This document shows positions 15,862 to 23,801 of a stretch of 36,531 bases of DNA, in pieces. The position numbers were made by a program, and so were the translations under genes. Each line of letters opens with the position of its first letter. The stretch's first letter is position 1. Under the pieces are notes generated by a model. The model saw only the letters and a program-made list of their open reading frames with translations, ran no database searches and was not told where the DNA came from. This DNA is from Kiritimatiellia bacterium. Its GTDB lineage: Bacteria > Verrucomicrobiota > Kiritimatiellia > RFP12 > UBA1067. The stretch is taken from contig JAQUCE010000050.1 of the NCBI GenBank assembly GCA_028686345.1, positions 1 to 36,531 of the forward strand, written 5' to 3'.

Positions 15862-16302
15862 AAGCTACCTCTCTTTGTGTCTCGAACCTTGTCTATAACT
15901 CGATTCGCACGTTCACCGAAGCCGTTTTACCAGCGCCACAAAACACGGGCTGCCGCTCATAGAGCGGCTACTACACTGAACGGCAAGGCTTGCATAACAA
16001 TTTGCACTTCAAAGCCCAGCGCAGGTGTAGTAGTCGCTCTCTGAGCGAAACCGAACCGCAGGCTTTGTGCATGTAATGTGCCCTCTTGGTCGAGTTACCC
16101 AATCGTTTTTTCGCCGCACGCCCCGCGGCGGGCTTGCCTATAACTCGGGGGCGGGATCGGAAGGGCGCACGGAAGTGATCTCCGACCTCCGGCTTATCTC
16201 GTGCAAGCTGCTCCGCAGTCCAGGCGACAAGCTGTTTTTTTTGACCTGGTGACTCGGTGGCATTGCTTACTGACCCCGACTCGAGTGCGTTTGACCTTCA
16301 AA
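15862..16302. other. Spacer between nrdD and nrdG with inverted repeats
   Basis: About 440 bp with no supported gene. It contains a large imperfect inverted repeat (15954-16046) and a 15-bp direct repeat CTTGYCTATAACTCG at 15888-15902 and 16133-16147. nrdD and nrdG are usually adjacent, so this looks like repeat-driven expansion of an operon spacer, or separate transcription units. Confidence 0.6.
15954..16046. repeat. Imperfect inverted repeat with nested hairpins
   Basis: Arms of 23 bp (about 15954-15976 and 16024-16046) agree at about 21 positions and share the core CTACTACAC / GTGTAGTAG. Each arm contains its own tight hairpin: GCCGCTC-ATA-GAGCGGC at 15952-15968 and TCGCTC-TCT-GAGCGA at 16034-16048. 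The transcript could fold either as two small stems or one long stem. Confidence 0.7.
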
Positions 16303-18408
16303 TTAAGCAGGTGCCAGGCTGTAGGTCTTGCGCCGCTCAAACTCATGCTGCTTGCCCTCGTTCCACTGCTCCACCGGACGGATGTAGCCGACAACCCTGG
16401 AGTAAACCTCGGTTTTGCGCTCACAGGTGGGGCAAGTGCGCTGCTCACCTTTGAGGTAGCCGTGCTCCTCACAGACACTGAAGGTCGGGGTGATCGTGAA
16501 ATAGGGCAGGCGGTAATTGGTGCAGACCATCTTCACAAAGGCCTTGACCGCCTGTGGATCGCTGACCGCCTCGCCGACAAAGGTATGCACCACCGTGCCA
16601 CCGGTGTATTTGGTTTGAATCTCATCCTGCAAATCCAGCACCTGCATGATATCACTGCTGTAGTTGACTGGAAGCTGGGTGGAGTTGGAGTAGAATGGCT
16701 CGCCATCAGTACCGGCTGAGATAATGGCAGGGTAATATTTTTTGTCCAGACGCGCCAGGCGGTAGGTGGTGCCCTCAGCCGGAGTTGCCTCCAGATTGTA
16801 GAAGTTGCCGCTCTCCTCCTGGAAATCCACCAGGCGTTCGCGCATAAAATCCATTACCCGCAGACCAAAGGCTTGACCCTCCGGTGTTCCAATATCTTTA
16901 CCAAAGAGGTTGAGGCAGGCCTCGTTCAACCCGACCAGACCAATGGTCGAAAAATGATTCTGCCAGTATTTTTCAAAGCGCTGATACACCTGACGCAGGT
17001 AGAAGCTGGTGTAGGGGTAAAGCTCCTGCTTGGTGAACTGCTCCAGCACCTTGCGCTTGATCTCCAGACTGTTGCGGGCAATGGTCATCAGCCCATCAAG
17101 ACGCGTGATAAACTCACCCTCATCCTTGGCCAGATAGCCCAAGCGCGGCATGTTGATGGTGACCACGCCGATCGAGCCTGTCTGCGGGTTGGCGCCAAAG
17201 AGGCCGCCGCCACGCTTAATCAGCTCACGCGTGTCCAGCCGTAGCCGGCAGCACATGGAACGGGCGTCATCCGGGCTCATATCCGAGTTTACAAAATTGG
17301 CGAAGTAGGGGATCCCGTATTTCGCGGTGACCTCCCAGAGCTTCTCCAGCCCAGGGCGCTCCCAGTCGAAATCTTTAGAGACATTGTAGGTTGGAATCGG
17401 GAAGGTGAAAACGCGCCCTTTAGCATCGCCCTGGGTCATGACCTCCAGAAAGGCATTGTTGATCATATCCATCTCAACCTGGAAATCCGCGTAGGTCTCC
17501 GGCATATCCTGTCCGCCGATCACCACACTCTCATTGGCAATCGTGGATGGCGCGATCAAATCCATCGTGATATTCGTGAATGGGGTCTGAAAACCGACCC
17601 GGGTAGGCACATTCACATTAAAGACAAACTCCTGCAACGCCTGCTGCACCTCTCTGTAAGAGAGCTTATCGTAACGCACAAAAGGCGCCAGCAAGGTGTC
17701 GAAGCTGGAGAATGCCTGTGCGCCGGCGGCCTCGCCCTGAAGAGTGTAGAAGAAGTTGACAATCTGGCCCAGCGCAGTTCTAAAATGTTTGGCAGGCAGA
17801 CTCTCGGCCTTGCCCGCGACACCCTTGAAACCGCTGCGCAGCAGATCCTGCAAATCCCAGCCCACGCAGTAGACGCTGAGCAGGCCAAGGTCGTGAAGGT
17901 GGAGCGCACCGCTGTCGTGCGCCTCGCGCACCTCAGCCGGGTAAATCTTGTTCAGCCAGTAAACCTTGCTGATCTCGCTCGAGATATAGTTATTCAACCC
18001 TTGCAGCGAGTAGGCCATATTCGAGTTTTCTTTGACCCGCCAGTCAGCACGGGCAAGGTAGCTGTCGATCAAATCAACGTCGGCCTTTTTGACCATCTCG
18101 CGCATCCGGGCGTGCTGATCGCGGTAGATAATATAGGCTTTGGCTGTTTTCCGGTAAGGGGAGCTCAGCAGCACCTCCTCAACAATATCCTGCACACTTT
18201 CAACTGTGAGCTCCAGCGTGTCGTACAGCGATTGAATCAGCGACATGACCTTGATGCTCAGCTTACGCGCCTCATCCAAGCCAAACTCTCCGGTAGCCTC
18301 GCCGGCGGTTCTGACGGCCTGGACAATTTTCTTAAGATCAAAAGCCTCTTCACTGCCATCGCGCTTTTTTATCCGTAAAATCAGATCTGGCTGAACCATA
18401 TTTTCCAT
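16303..18408 (-). CDS. nrdD: Anaerobic ribonucleoside-triphosphate reductase (class III)
   Basis: A 701-aa enzyme that reduces NTPs to dNTPs without oxygen by glycyl-radical chemistry. Residues ~8-100 form an ATP-cone (RIKKRDGSEEAFDLKKIV; VQDIVEEVL), the allosteric site. The catalytic barrel includes VNVPTRVGFQTPFTN and the cysteine strand SMCCRLRLD. A C-terminal zinc site is formed by SVCEEHGY and CPTCE. The glycyl-radical loop RVVGYIRPVEQWNEGK places the radical at Gly674, 27 residues from the end. Start: the ATG at 18408 has AGGAGG with 6 nt spacing; the GTG one codon earlier is too close. Its promoter is overlapped by two NrdR boxes (18460-18475, 18491-18506), so repression by NrdR is expected. 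nrdG follows downstream. Confidence 0.97.
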   Translation of the reverse strand: MENMVQPDLILRIKKRDGSEEAFDLKKIVQAVRTAGEATGEFGLDEARKLSIKVMSLIQSLYDTLELTVESVQDIVEEVLLSSPYRKTAKAYIIYRDQHARMREMVKKADVDLIDSYLARADWRVKENSNMAYSLQGLNNYISSEISKVYWLNKIYPAEVREAHDSGALHLHDLGLLSVYCVGWDLQDLLRSGFKGVAGKAESLPAKHFRTALGQIVNFFYTLQGEAAGAQAFSSFDTLLAPFVRYDKLSYREVQQALQEFVFNVNVPTRVGFQTPFTNITMDLIAPSTIANESVVIGGQDMPETYADFQVEMDMINNAFLEVMTQGDAKGRVFTFPIPTYNVSKDFDWERPGLEKLWEVTAKYGIPYFANFVNSDMSPDDARSMCCRLRLDTRELIKRGGGLFGANPQTGSIGVVTINMPRLGYLAKDEGEFITRLDGLMTIARNSLEIKRKVLEQFTKQELYPYTSFYLRQVYQRFEKYWQNHFSTIGLVGLNEACLNLFGKDIGTPEGQAFGLRVMDFMRERLVDFQEESGNFYNLEATPAEGTTYRLARLDKKYYPAIISAGTDGEPFYSNSTQLPVNYSSDIMQVLDLQDEIQTKYTGGTVVHTFVGEAVSDPQAVKAFVKMVCTNYRLPYFTITPTFSVCEEHGYLKGEQRTCPTCERKTEVYSRVVGYIRPVEQWNEGKQHEFERRKTYSLAPA

Positions 18409-18459
18409 CACAAACCTCCTGTCAAACCACTAAACTAAACAACTCTTAAAAACAAGTAA

Positions 18460-18475
18460 CAACTATATATTGTTG
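18460..18475. promoter_or_regulatory. NrdR box 1 (nrdD operator)
   Basis: CAACTATATATTGTTG matches the NrdR consensus core CwATATaTwG at every position, and its outer bases are also dyad-symmetric. It overlaps the -10 element of the nrdD promoter, a position where bound NrdR would block RNA polymerase. Confidence 0.85.
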
Positions 18476-18490
18476 TGCGGAAATTTTCAA
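18462..18490 (-). promoter_or_regulatory. nrdD promoter
   Basis: Reading the minus strand, TTGAAA (18490-18485) and TATAGT (18467-18462) are separated by exactly 17 nt. Transcription would start near 18455, leaving a leader of about 46 nt with the AGGAGG ribosome site. The -10 lies within NrdR box 1 and the -35 abuts NrdR box 2. Confidence 0.75.
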
Positions 18491-18506
18491 ACACTAAATG
18501 TAGTAT
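18491..18506. promoter_or_regulatory. NrdR box 2 (nrdD operator)
   Basis: ACACTAAATGTAGTAT matches 13 of 16 NrdR consensus positions, including the C, G and central AT of the core. It starts 31 bp from the start of box 1 (15-bp gap), the known three-helical-turn spacing of paired NrdR sites. Confidence 0.8.
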
Positions 18507-18568
18507 TTTTAGATTTACCAAAAAAACGCCGGTTTTTCGATGAAAAGTCAAAAATCGGTTTCCCGGTT

Positions 18569-21500
18569 ATGCCCTTGCCATTAAGCTTTTTTTCGTATGC
18601 CGGAACCAATGGGTATGCCAACTTTACAGTGGATCGGGGGCGCGTGATACTGGGTGCTCCCGGCCAGACCAATATTATCAAGGCCATTGCCTGGGTTGGC
18701 TCGCGGACGCTGACTTCACCGCGTTTGGATATTATCGGCGGTGTAACCCGCTTCACCGACACATATTTCACCATTGGCCGCGGCACCGGAACAACGGCCT
18801 CTCCGCAACAGCCCAGCCTGTATATCTCTAATAACGCTCACGTTGAAATGCATAGCTTTGTGATGGGGTACTCAAACGGGCAGCCTGGCTTTTGCAGCGA
18901 GCCCTACTTAAATGTGGATAACGCCAGCTTGGTTGTTCTGGGTGATTGTTATCTGAGTGAAAATGAAAACCTGTTGACTAGAGTGGCTGTGACCAACAAT
19001 GGACTTTTCCAGTGCGACTCAACCTCAACCGAGAGAGGCATGTCCATTTCGCAGAGCTCCGGGGCATCAACCCATGTGAACTTTGGCGGCAACAGTACTG
19101 GCAGAACCTATCAGCTGGGCATAAGACAGGGAGGCAATCTCAACGTCACGCAGGGCAGCGTGTTTGAACTTGATGCAACACCGCTTAATGTGGCTAATAT
19201 CAATAATAAGGGCACAGCACGCTTTAATGACGGCACCCTGAAACAGCGCACCAGTAGACTTGCCTCCGACTGGATGGTTGGCCTGACCGATCTTCGGGTT
19301 GGCGCGGGCAATATGACGATTGATGTTGAGAGCCACGCCTGGCTCGACCCAATTTTAAAAGAGGATCCAGCCAGTGTGGGCGGAAAGATCATCAAAACAG
19401 GGGCTGGCACATTGGTGATGCGCCCGACTGCTTTGGAGCTGCAGGTTAACAGCGGCCGCGTTTCGCTGGCAACCGAATCTCCCAACTTACCCGCTAATAT
19501 GAATGGCACAATCTCGGTTGCCTCAGGCGGGGCCCTTGAACTCGCTGCCGCCGGGGGTGCGGCGGCCATGGAGCTTGCTCTGAATGCTACGACGTTGACG
19601 CTCTCACCGCATAGTCTGGCCTCCAACCCTGACCTCTGGGCATTTAACGGGCGCGCCATACGCCGGGCTGACGGAGTTCTTCAAATGACCCCGGAGAGCG
19701 GAAAAACCGGCACTTACAACAACTTGAGAGGCAGCGCTTTTATGTTGCGCAAGCAGGCTGTGAGCGGCCCGTGGAGCGCCACTTTTTCCTACTTGTGCTG
19801 GTCATTAGACACCAACCCAGCCGATGGCGCCGCATTTATACTGCACAATGACCCGCGTGAATTGACCGCGCTTGGCGATTCAGGATCAAGGCTGGGATAT
19901 GGCACTGTGACTACCAGTACGGCCGAGAAGATTATTAACTCCGTCGCCGTTGGCATTGACTCATACGGCCACAGGTTGCGGTTTGGTGAACAGGGCGACT
20001 TTGTGGATGACCGCGCTTTACCCGCGTCAATGCCCAAGATCGCATCAATGCCGGTAAAGACAAAGTTTACGGTCAGCTATGATGGAGCCGGCACCTTGAC
20101 TGTGCTGATGGAGCGCCCAGGGTTTCCTGCGTATAACTACTCACGAACAGTGGACATTGCAGCAAAGGTGGGTGGCCCTGAGGCCTACTTCGGTTTCTCT
20201 GGCAGCACTGGTGGTCGTTATGGACAGCACTGTTTTACAGATGTTGTTTTTGAGAACGGGAGTACAACGCCGAGCTACTGCCGCTATGGCGGAGGTGTTG
20301 CACTGGGCACCGGCGCAACACTGGCAGCTAGAGTTGCCCCCTCGCTGCAGCAACAGGGCTTTGTGCTGGGTAAACTGAGCTATGCCGATCAAGCGGTGAT
20401 TGATGTTGCCTCGGAAATTGCTGACAGTGCTCCACCGCCCGCCACATTTGCTGATCAGGGTATGTGGAAGTTGAATGGTAAGTCGCGCTGGAAAGATGAT
20501 GGCACTCTGGCGGTCTCATCCAATGCCGTGAACAGCTCAGGTTGGGTTTATACAACCAACAGCTATCCAGTAACCGGTTCATGGAACGCCAGCTTTGGTT
20601 TTGACCTAGGACTCAAGAGCGGCACCCCCGCTGATTTTATCGGCTTTGTAATCCAGAATGACTCGCCCAGCAACAGCTCCACAGGGCCCAATCCTGGACT
20701 GGCCATTCTGTGGCGCTATTATGACCAAGGTGTTACCACTACAGCTTTGCAGATGTATACCAATGGTGTCCTTGTGGTGGCATCGACTGACATTGCCCCG
20801 GTTAGCCTTCGTACTGGCGGCCATGCCGAGATGCTGGTCAACTATAATGCCCTAAACAGAGCACTGACAGTCATAACCACCCAGGCGGCTGGTGCATCGA
20901 CAAACGTATTTACTGATGTGGATCTGCTCTCTGCTATTCGGTCAACGACCGCCTATATAGGCTTCAAAGCCTATGTGGGTGGGCTGTTTGCGGAAAACAT
21001 TGTCAGCAATTTTTCCTTTGTCCATGATGACCTGCCTTCAAGCAACTACGGCTATCTGGCATTTGATGAGCTGGTCGGCAGCGGCACACTCATTAAACGC
21101 GGCAGCGCGGCAATGGGGCTGATGGGCGATGCGGGGCGGTCAACTGCTGATCTGGCCCTGCAATTGGAGGAAGGCGGCCTGGTGCTGCGCAAAACAGCCT
21201 CGGAACCGATTGCAACCACCGGCAGCCGCAGCGAATGGGTCTTCACCCCTGAGGGTAAATGGGGTCCGGACAACACACTGCAGTTCTGCACCACAGCGAT
21301 TAACTCCAGGGGAACCGCCACCTCATCACGCCGGGTGCGGGTGAAAGAGCCCTGGACAATTTCTTATAGTTTTCTCTTTGGAGCAAAGAGCAATACCCCT
21401 GCTGATGCCTACTCTCTGTTCTTCCATAACGACCCCCGCGGGCCCGGTGTGGTTGGCGGGCAGACCGGAGGCGCGGGTTACAGCGGTATTACAAAGAGCA

Positions 21501-22426
21501 TCGGTCTGCGTTGGTACTTCTATCCCTATAATGATACACCACTGGAAGACTCAACCTCAATCGGCCGCAACGGTGTTTGGAATGAAAATAGTCTTTTAAG
21601 TCATGTGCCGATCTCGCTGGTAACCGGTGTAACGGACTTCGAGGTTTCATATGACCCTGTGGCGGCAACTTTAACCTCCATCATGACGCAGGGTGCCACT
21701 GTCATCACCAATCGTTTCAATGGCGTCAATATCCCGGCTGATGTGGGCGGCGACTATGCTTATGTTGGTTTCGGCGGCGGTTGCGGTGGTTCCTATGGCG
21801 AAATGCGGGTGCGCGACTTCAAAATGGTGTACGCTCAGGAGCCTGCCGATGGACTGGCAGAGCAGGCCTACCTTGCCAATCTTGTTCTGCCGGACAACTC
21901 TGAAAACACGGTTTCACTTGATACTCCGCTCTCAGAGAGCACCTTTATTATTACAGCAGCGCAGGTGGGAGATGGTGCCACGCTTTCGGTTGCACCCGCG
22001 TCAGCACAGAACGGCATACTTGCTGTCGAGAACGCGACACTTGTTGGCAGCGCGACATTTGATGTGCTCCCAGGCTCTGCCCTGGCGATCTCAAATGTGC
22101 TCTCAGGCGTTAGTATAACAAAGAGGGGCGGCGGAACTCTATACCTGCCAGGGAGTGCGGCGACATACAGCGGTGATACAGTTCTTGAGGGAGGCACGCT
22201 TTCGTTGCCAGCTGCGAATCTGCCTGTAACCACCGACCTTTACGTCAACGGGATGGCCAACCTGGGCTTAATGTTCACAGGTAAACAGCACATCCACTCT
22301 CTGTTTGTGAATGGCGCGGCCATGCCTGGAGGGCTATACACCGCTGCCAACACAACCTGGATTACAGGCGCAGGATCGCTGGTTGTGACCTATCCGCCCA
22401 GCGGAGTTCTGATTATTGTCAGGTAA
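18569..22426 (+). CDS. Giant surface protein with three L-type-lectin-like domains, apparently 5'-truncated
   Basis: The frame is open from 18470 (TTG), but that start lies inside the nrdD operator. The first ATG is 18569, giving 1285 aa; neither start has a ribosome site or signal peptide, and the protein begins abruptly in beta-strand-repeat sequence (NFTVDRGRVILGAPGQTN). So the 5' end has probably been lost. Counting from 18470, residues ~385-605, ~655-855 and ~920-1123 are three L-type-lectin-like (legume-lectin fold) domains, each with the strand motif seen as NPADGAAFILHNDP, TPADFIGFVIQNDSP and TPADAYSLFFHNDPRG. A PATR unit follows (ITKRGGGTLYLPG...TYSGDTVLEGGTL). The C-terminus is PPSGVLIIVR with no barrel. 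Likely role in an intact relative: glycan binding at the cell surface. It converges on the large repeat protein at 23802-29675. Confidence 0.8.
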   Translation: MPLPLSFFSYAGTNGYANFTVDRGRVILGAPGQTNIIKAIAWVGSRTLTSPRLDIIGGVTRFTDTYFTIGRGTGTTASPQQPSLYISNNAHVEMHSFVMGYSNGQPGFCSEPYLNVDNASLVVLGDCYLSENENLLTRVAVTNNGLFQCDSTSTERGMSISQSSGASTHVNFGGNSTGRTYQLGIRQGGNLNVTQGSVFELDATPLNVANINNKGTARFNDGTLKQRTSRLASDWMVGLTDLRVGAGNMTIDVESHAWLDPILKEDPASVGGKIIKTGAGTLVMRPTALELQVNSGRVSLATESPNLPANMNGTISVASGGALELAAAGGAAAMELALNATTLTLSPHSLASNPDLWAFNGRAIRRADGVLQMTPESGKTGTYNNLRGSAFMLRKQAVSGPWSATFSYLCWSLDTNPADGAAFILHNDPRELTALGDSGSRLGYGTVTTSTAEKIINSVAVGIDSYGHRLRFGEQGDFVDDRALPASMPKIASMPVKTKFTVSYDGAGTLTVLMERPGFPAYNYSRTVDIAAKVGGPEAYFGFSGSTGGRYGQHCFTDVVFENGSTTPSYCRYGGGVALGTGATLAARVAPSLQQQGFVLGKLSYADQAVIDVASEIADSAPPPATFADQGMWKLNGKSRWKDDGTLAVSSNAVNSSGWVYTTNSYPVTGSWNASFGFDLGLKSGTPADFIGFVIQNDSPSNSSTGPNPGLAILWRYYDQGVTTTALQMYTNGVLVVASTDIAPVSLRTGGHAEMLVNYNALNRALTVITTQAAGASTNVFTDVDLLSAIRSTTAYIGFKAYVGGLFAENIVSNFSFVHDDLPSSNYGYLAFDELVGSGTLIKRGSAAMGLMGDAGRSTADLALQLEEGGLVLRKTASEPIATTGSRSEWVFTPEGKWGPDNTLQFCTTAINSRGTATSSRRVRVKEPWTISYSFLFGAKSNTPADAYSLFFHNDPRGPGVVGGQTGGAGYSGITKSIGLRWYFYPYNDTPLEDSTSIGRNGVWNENSLLSHVPISLVTGVTDFEVSYDPVAATLTSIMTQGATVITNRFNGVNIPADVGGDYAYVGFGGGCGGSYGEMRVRDFKMVYAQEPADGLAEQAYLANLVLPDNSENTVSLDTPLSESTFIITAAQVGDGATLSVAPASAQNGILAVENATLVGSATFDVLPGSALAISNVLSGVSITKRGGGTLYLPGSAATYSGDTVLEGGTLSLPAANLPVTTDLYVNGMANLGLMFTGKQHIHSLFVNGAAMPGGLYTAANTTWITGAGSLVVTYPPSGVLIIVR

Positions 22427-22480
22427 GCAAGAGCAAAACTAAACAGGATGGAGCACGAGCGTGATGCTGCGCGATCCAAA

Positions 22481-23595
22481 AACTTTGTCGCAAACTTTGT
22501 CGAAGCTGTAGGGCGGCTGGCCGTGACCGCGCCGGCAAAGCGAAAGTGGAGCGCAATGCAAGCCGCAAGCGGCCAGGGATGCGCCAGCCGAGCGATTGTC
22601 AAGCCGAAGCTGTAGGGCGCGGGCCGTGACCGCGCCGGCAAAGCGAAAGTGGAGCGCAATGCAAGCCGCAAGCTGCCAGGGACGCGCCAGCCGAGCGATT
22701 ATCAGGTCGAAGCTGTAGGGCGGCTGGCCGTGACCGCGCCGGCAAAGCGAAAGTCTTATGCTTCGCGAACCGAAACGCTTGACAACTGGCCACAAAAGCA
22801 CCACCCCGCGGTCACGGCCCGCGGCTACAGTGCTGCGCAAGTGCAAGAGACGCGCCAGCCGAGTGATTTGCAAGCCGCAAGCGGCCAGGGACGCGCCAGC
22901 CGAGCGATTATCAGGTCGAAGCTGTAGGGCGGCTGGCCGTGACCGCGCCGGCAAAGCGAAAGTGGAGCGCAATGCAAGCCGCAAGCTGTCAGGAATGCGC
23001 CAGCCGGGCGATTGTCAGGCCGAAGCTGTAGGGCGGCTGGCCGTGACCGCGCCGGCGTGCGAAAGTATAGCGCAATGCAAGCCGCAAGCTGCAAGGAGCG
23101 CGACAACCGAGCGATTAGCAGGTCGAAGCTGTAGGGCGCGGGCCGTGACCGCGCCGGCGAAGCGAAAGTGGAGTGCAACGCCAGCCGCAAGCTGCAAGGA
23201 GCGCGACAACCGAGCGATTAGCAGGTCGAAGCTGTAGGGCGGCTGGCCGTGACCGCGCCGGCGAAGCGAAAGTGGAGTGCAACGCGAGCCGTCAGCTGTC
23301 AGGCGGTTGACCACCAACGCGCCCCCGCGGTCACGGCCCGCGGCTACAGTGCTACGCGATGTGCAAGAGACGCACCAGCCGAGTGATTTGCAAGCCGCAA
23401 GCGGCCAGGGATGCGCCAGCCGGGCGATTGTCAAGCCGAAGCTGTAGGGCGCGGGCCGTGAACGCGCCGGCAAAGCGACAGGGGAACGCAATGCAAGCCG
23501 TCAGCTGTCCGGCGGTTGACCATCAACGCGCCCCCGCGGTCACGGCCCGCGGCTACAGTGCTGCGCAATCTGAAAGTCACGCGCCAGCCAAGTGA
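22481..23595. repeat. Tandem array of 103-104-bp palindromic units with inverted modules
   Basis: Eight copies of CGAAGCTGTAGGGC begin at 22501, 22605, 22708, 22917, 23021, 23124, 23227 and 23437, i.e. at 103-104 or about 209-210 bp. Each full unit continues GGCCGTGACCGCGCCGGC, AAAGCGAAAGTGGAG, TGCAAGCCGCAAGC and GCGCCAGCCGAGCGATT. The two double-length gaps and the 3' end hold a 29-bp module in inverted orientation (22806-22834, 23325-23353, 23534-23562; CCGCGGTCACGGCCCGCGG core), the reverse complement of the unit's CGCGGGCCGTGACCGCG core. Units can thus pair with each other and with the modules. Long ORFs on both strands here are periodic artefacts (repeated LPARSRPA). It fills the space between two convergent giant genes. 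Confidence 0.9.
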
Positions 23596-23667
23596 TTATC
23601 AGAGCGACATCGGTTGACGATGGCGCAGCCGAGCTCCGGTAGCTCCGGTTTCAAACTGGACATGTCC

Positions 23668-23686
23668 GATTGGAAATCGGAGCTAC
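23668..23686 (+). repeat. Short dispersed repeat GGAAATCGGAGCTAC, copy 1
   Basis: GATTGGAAATCGGAGCTAC matches 29998-30016 (GGTTGGAAACCGGAGCTAC) at 16 of 19 positions. Just upstream is the perfect palindrome GGACATGTCC (23658-23667). Confidence 0.5.
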
Positions 23687-23735
23687 ATTGCTCCCGCACA
23701 AAAGGCTCCATCTCTTTAACTCGCGCACTTTAACA

Positions 23736-23754
23736 CTCCGCGCCCTGCGCGGAG
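23736..23754. terminator. Strong hairpin beyond the 3' end of the 1957-aa gene
   Basis: CTCCGCGC-CCT-GCGCGGAG: perfect 8-bp GC-rich arms with a 3-nt loop, 47 bp past the minus-strand stop at 23802. On the minus strand it is followed by GTGTTAAAG, a poor U-run, so termination by this stem alone is only possible, not certain. Confidence 0.4.
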
Positions 23755-23801
23755 CTGAGAGCTTGGTTATGAAATAATAACTCTTTCTAACACGCAGCGC
23801 G

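Noticed and set aside
22390-23595. Several long ORFs on both strands with repeated LPARSRPA / GRSCRA peptides
   Set aside because: They arise from the 103-104-bp repeat units being open in several frames on both strands; peptide periodicity follows the DNA repeat.
22481-23595. CRISPR array
   Set aside because: Units are 103-104 bp and repeat along their whole length; there are no short identical repeats separated by unique spacers, and no cas genes.
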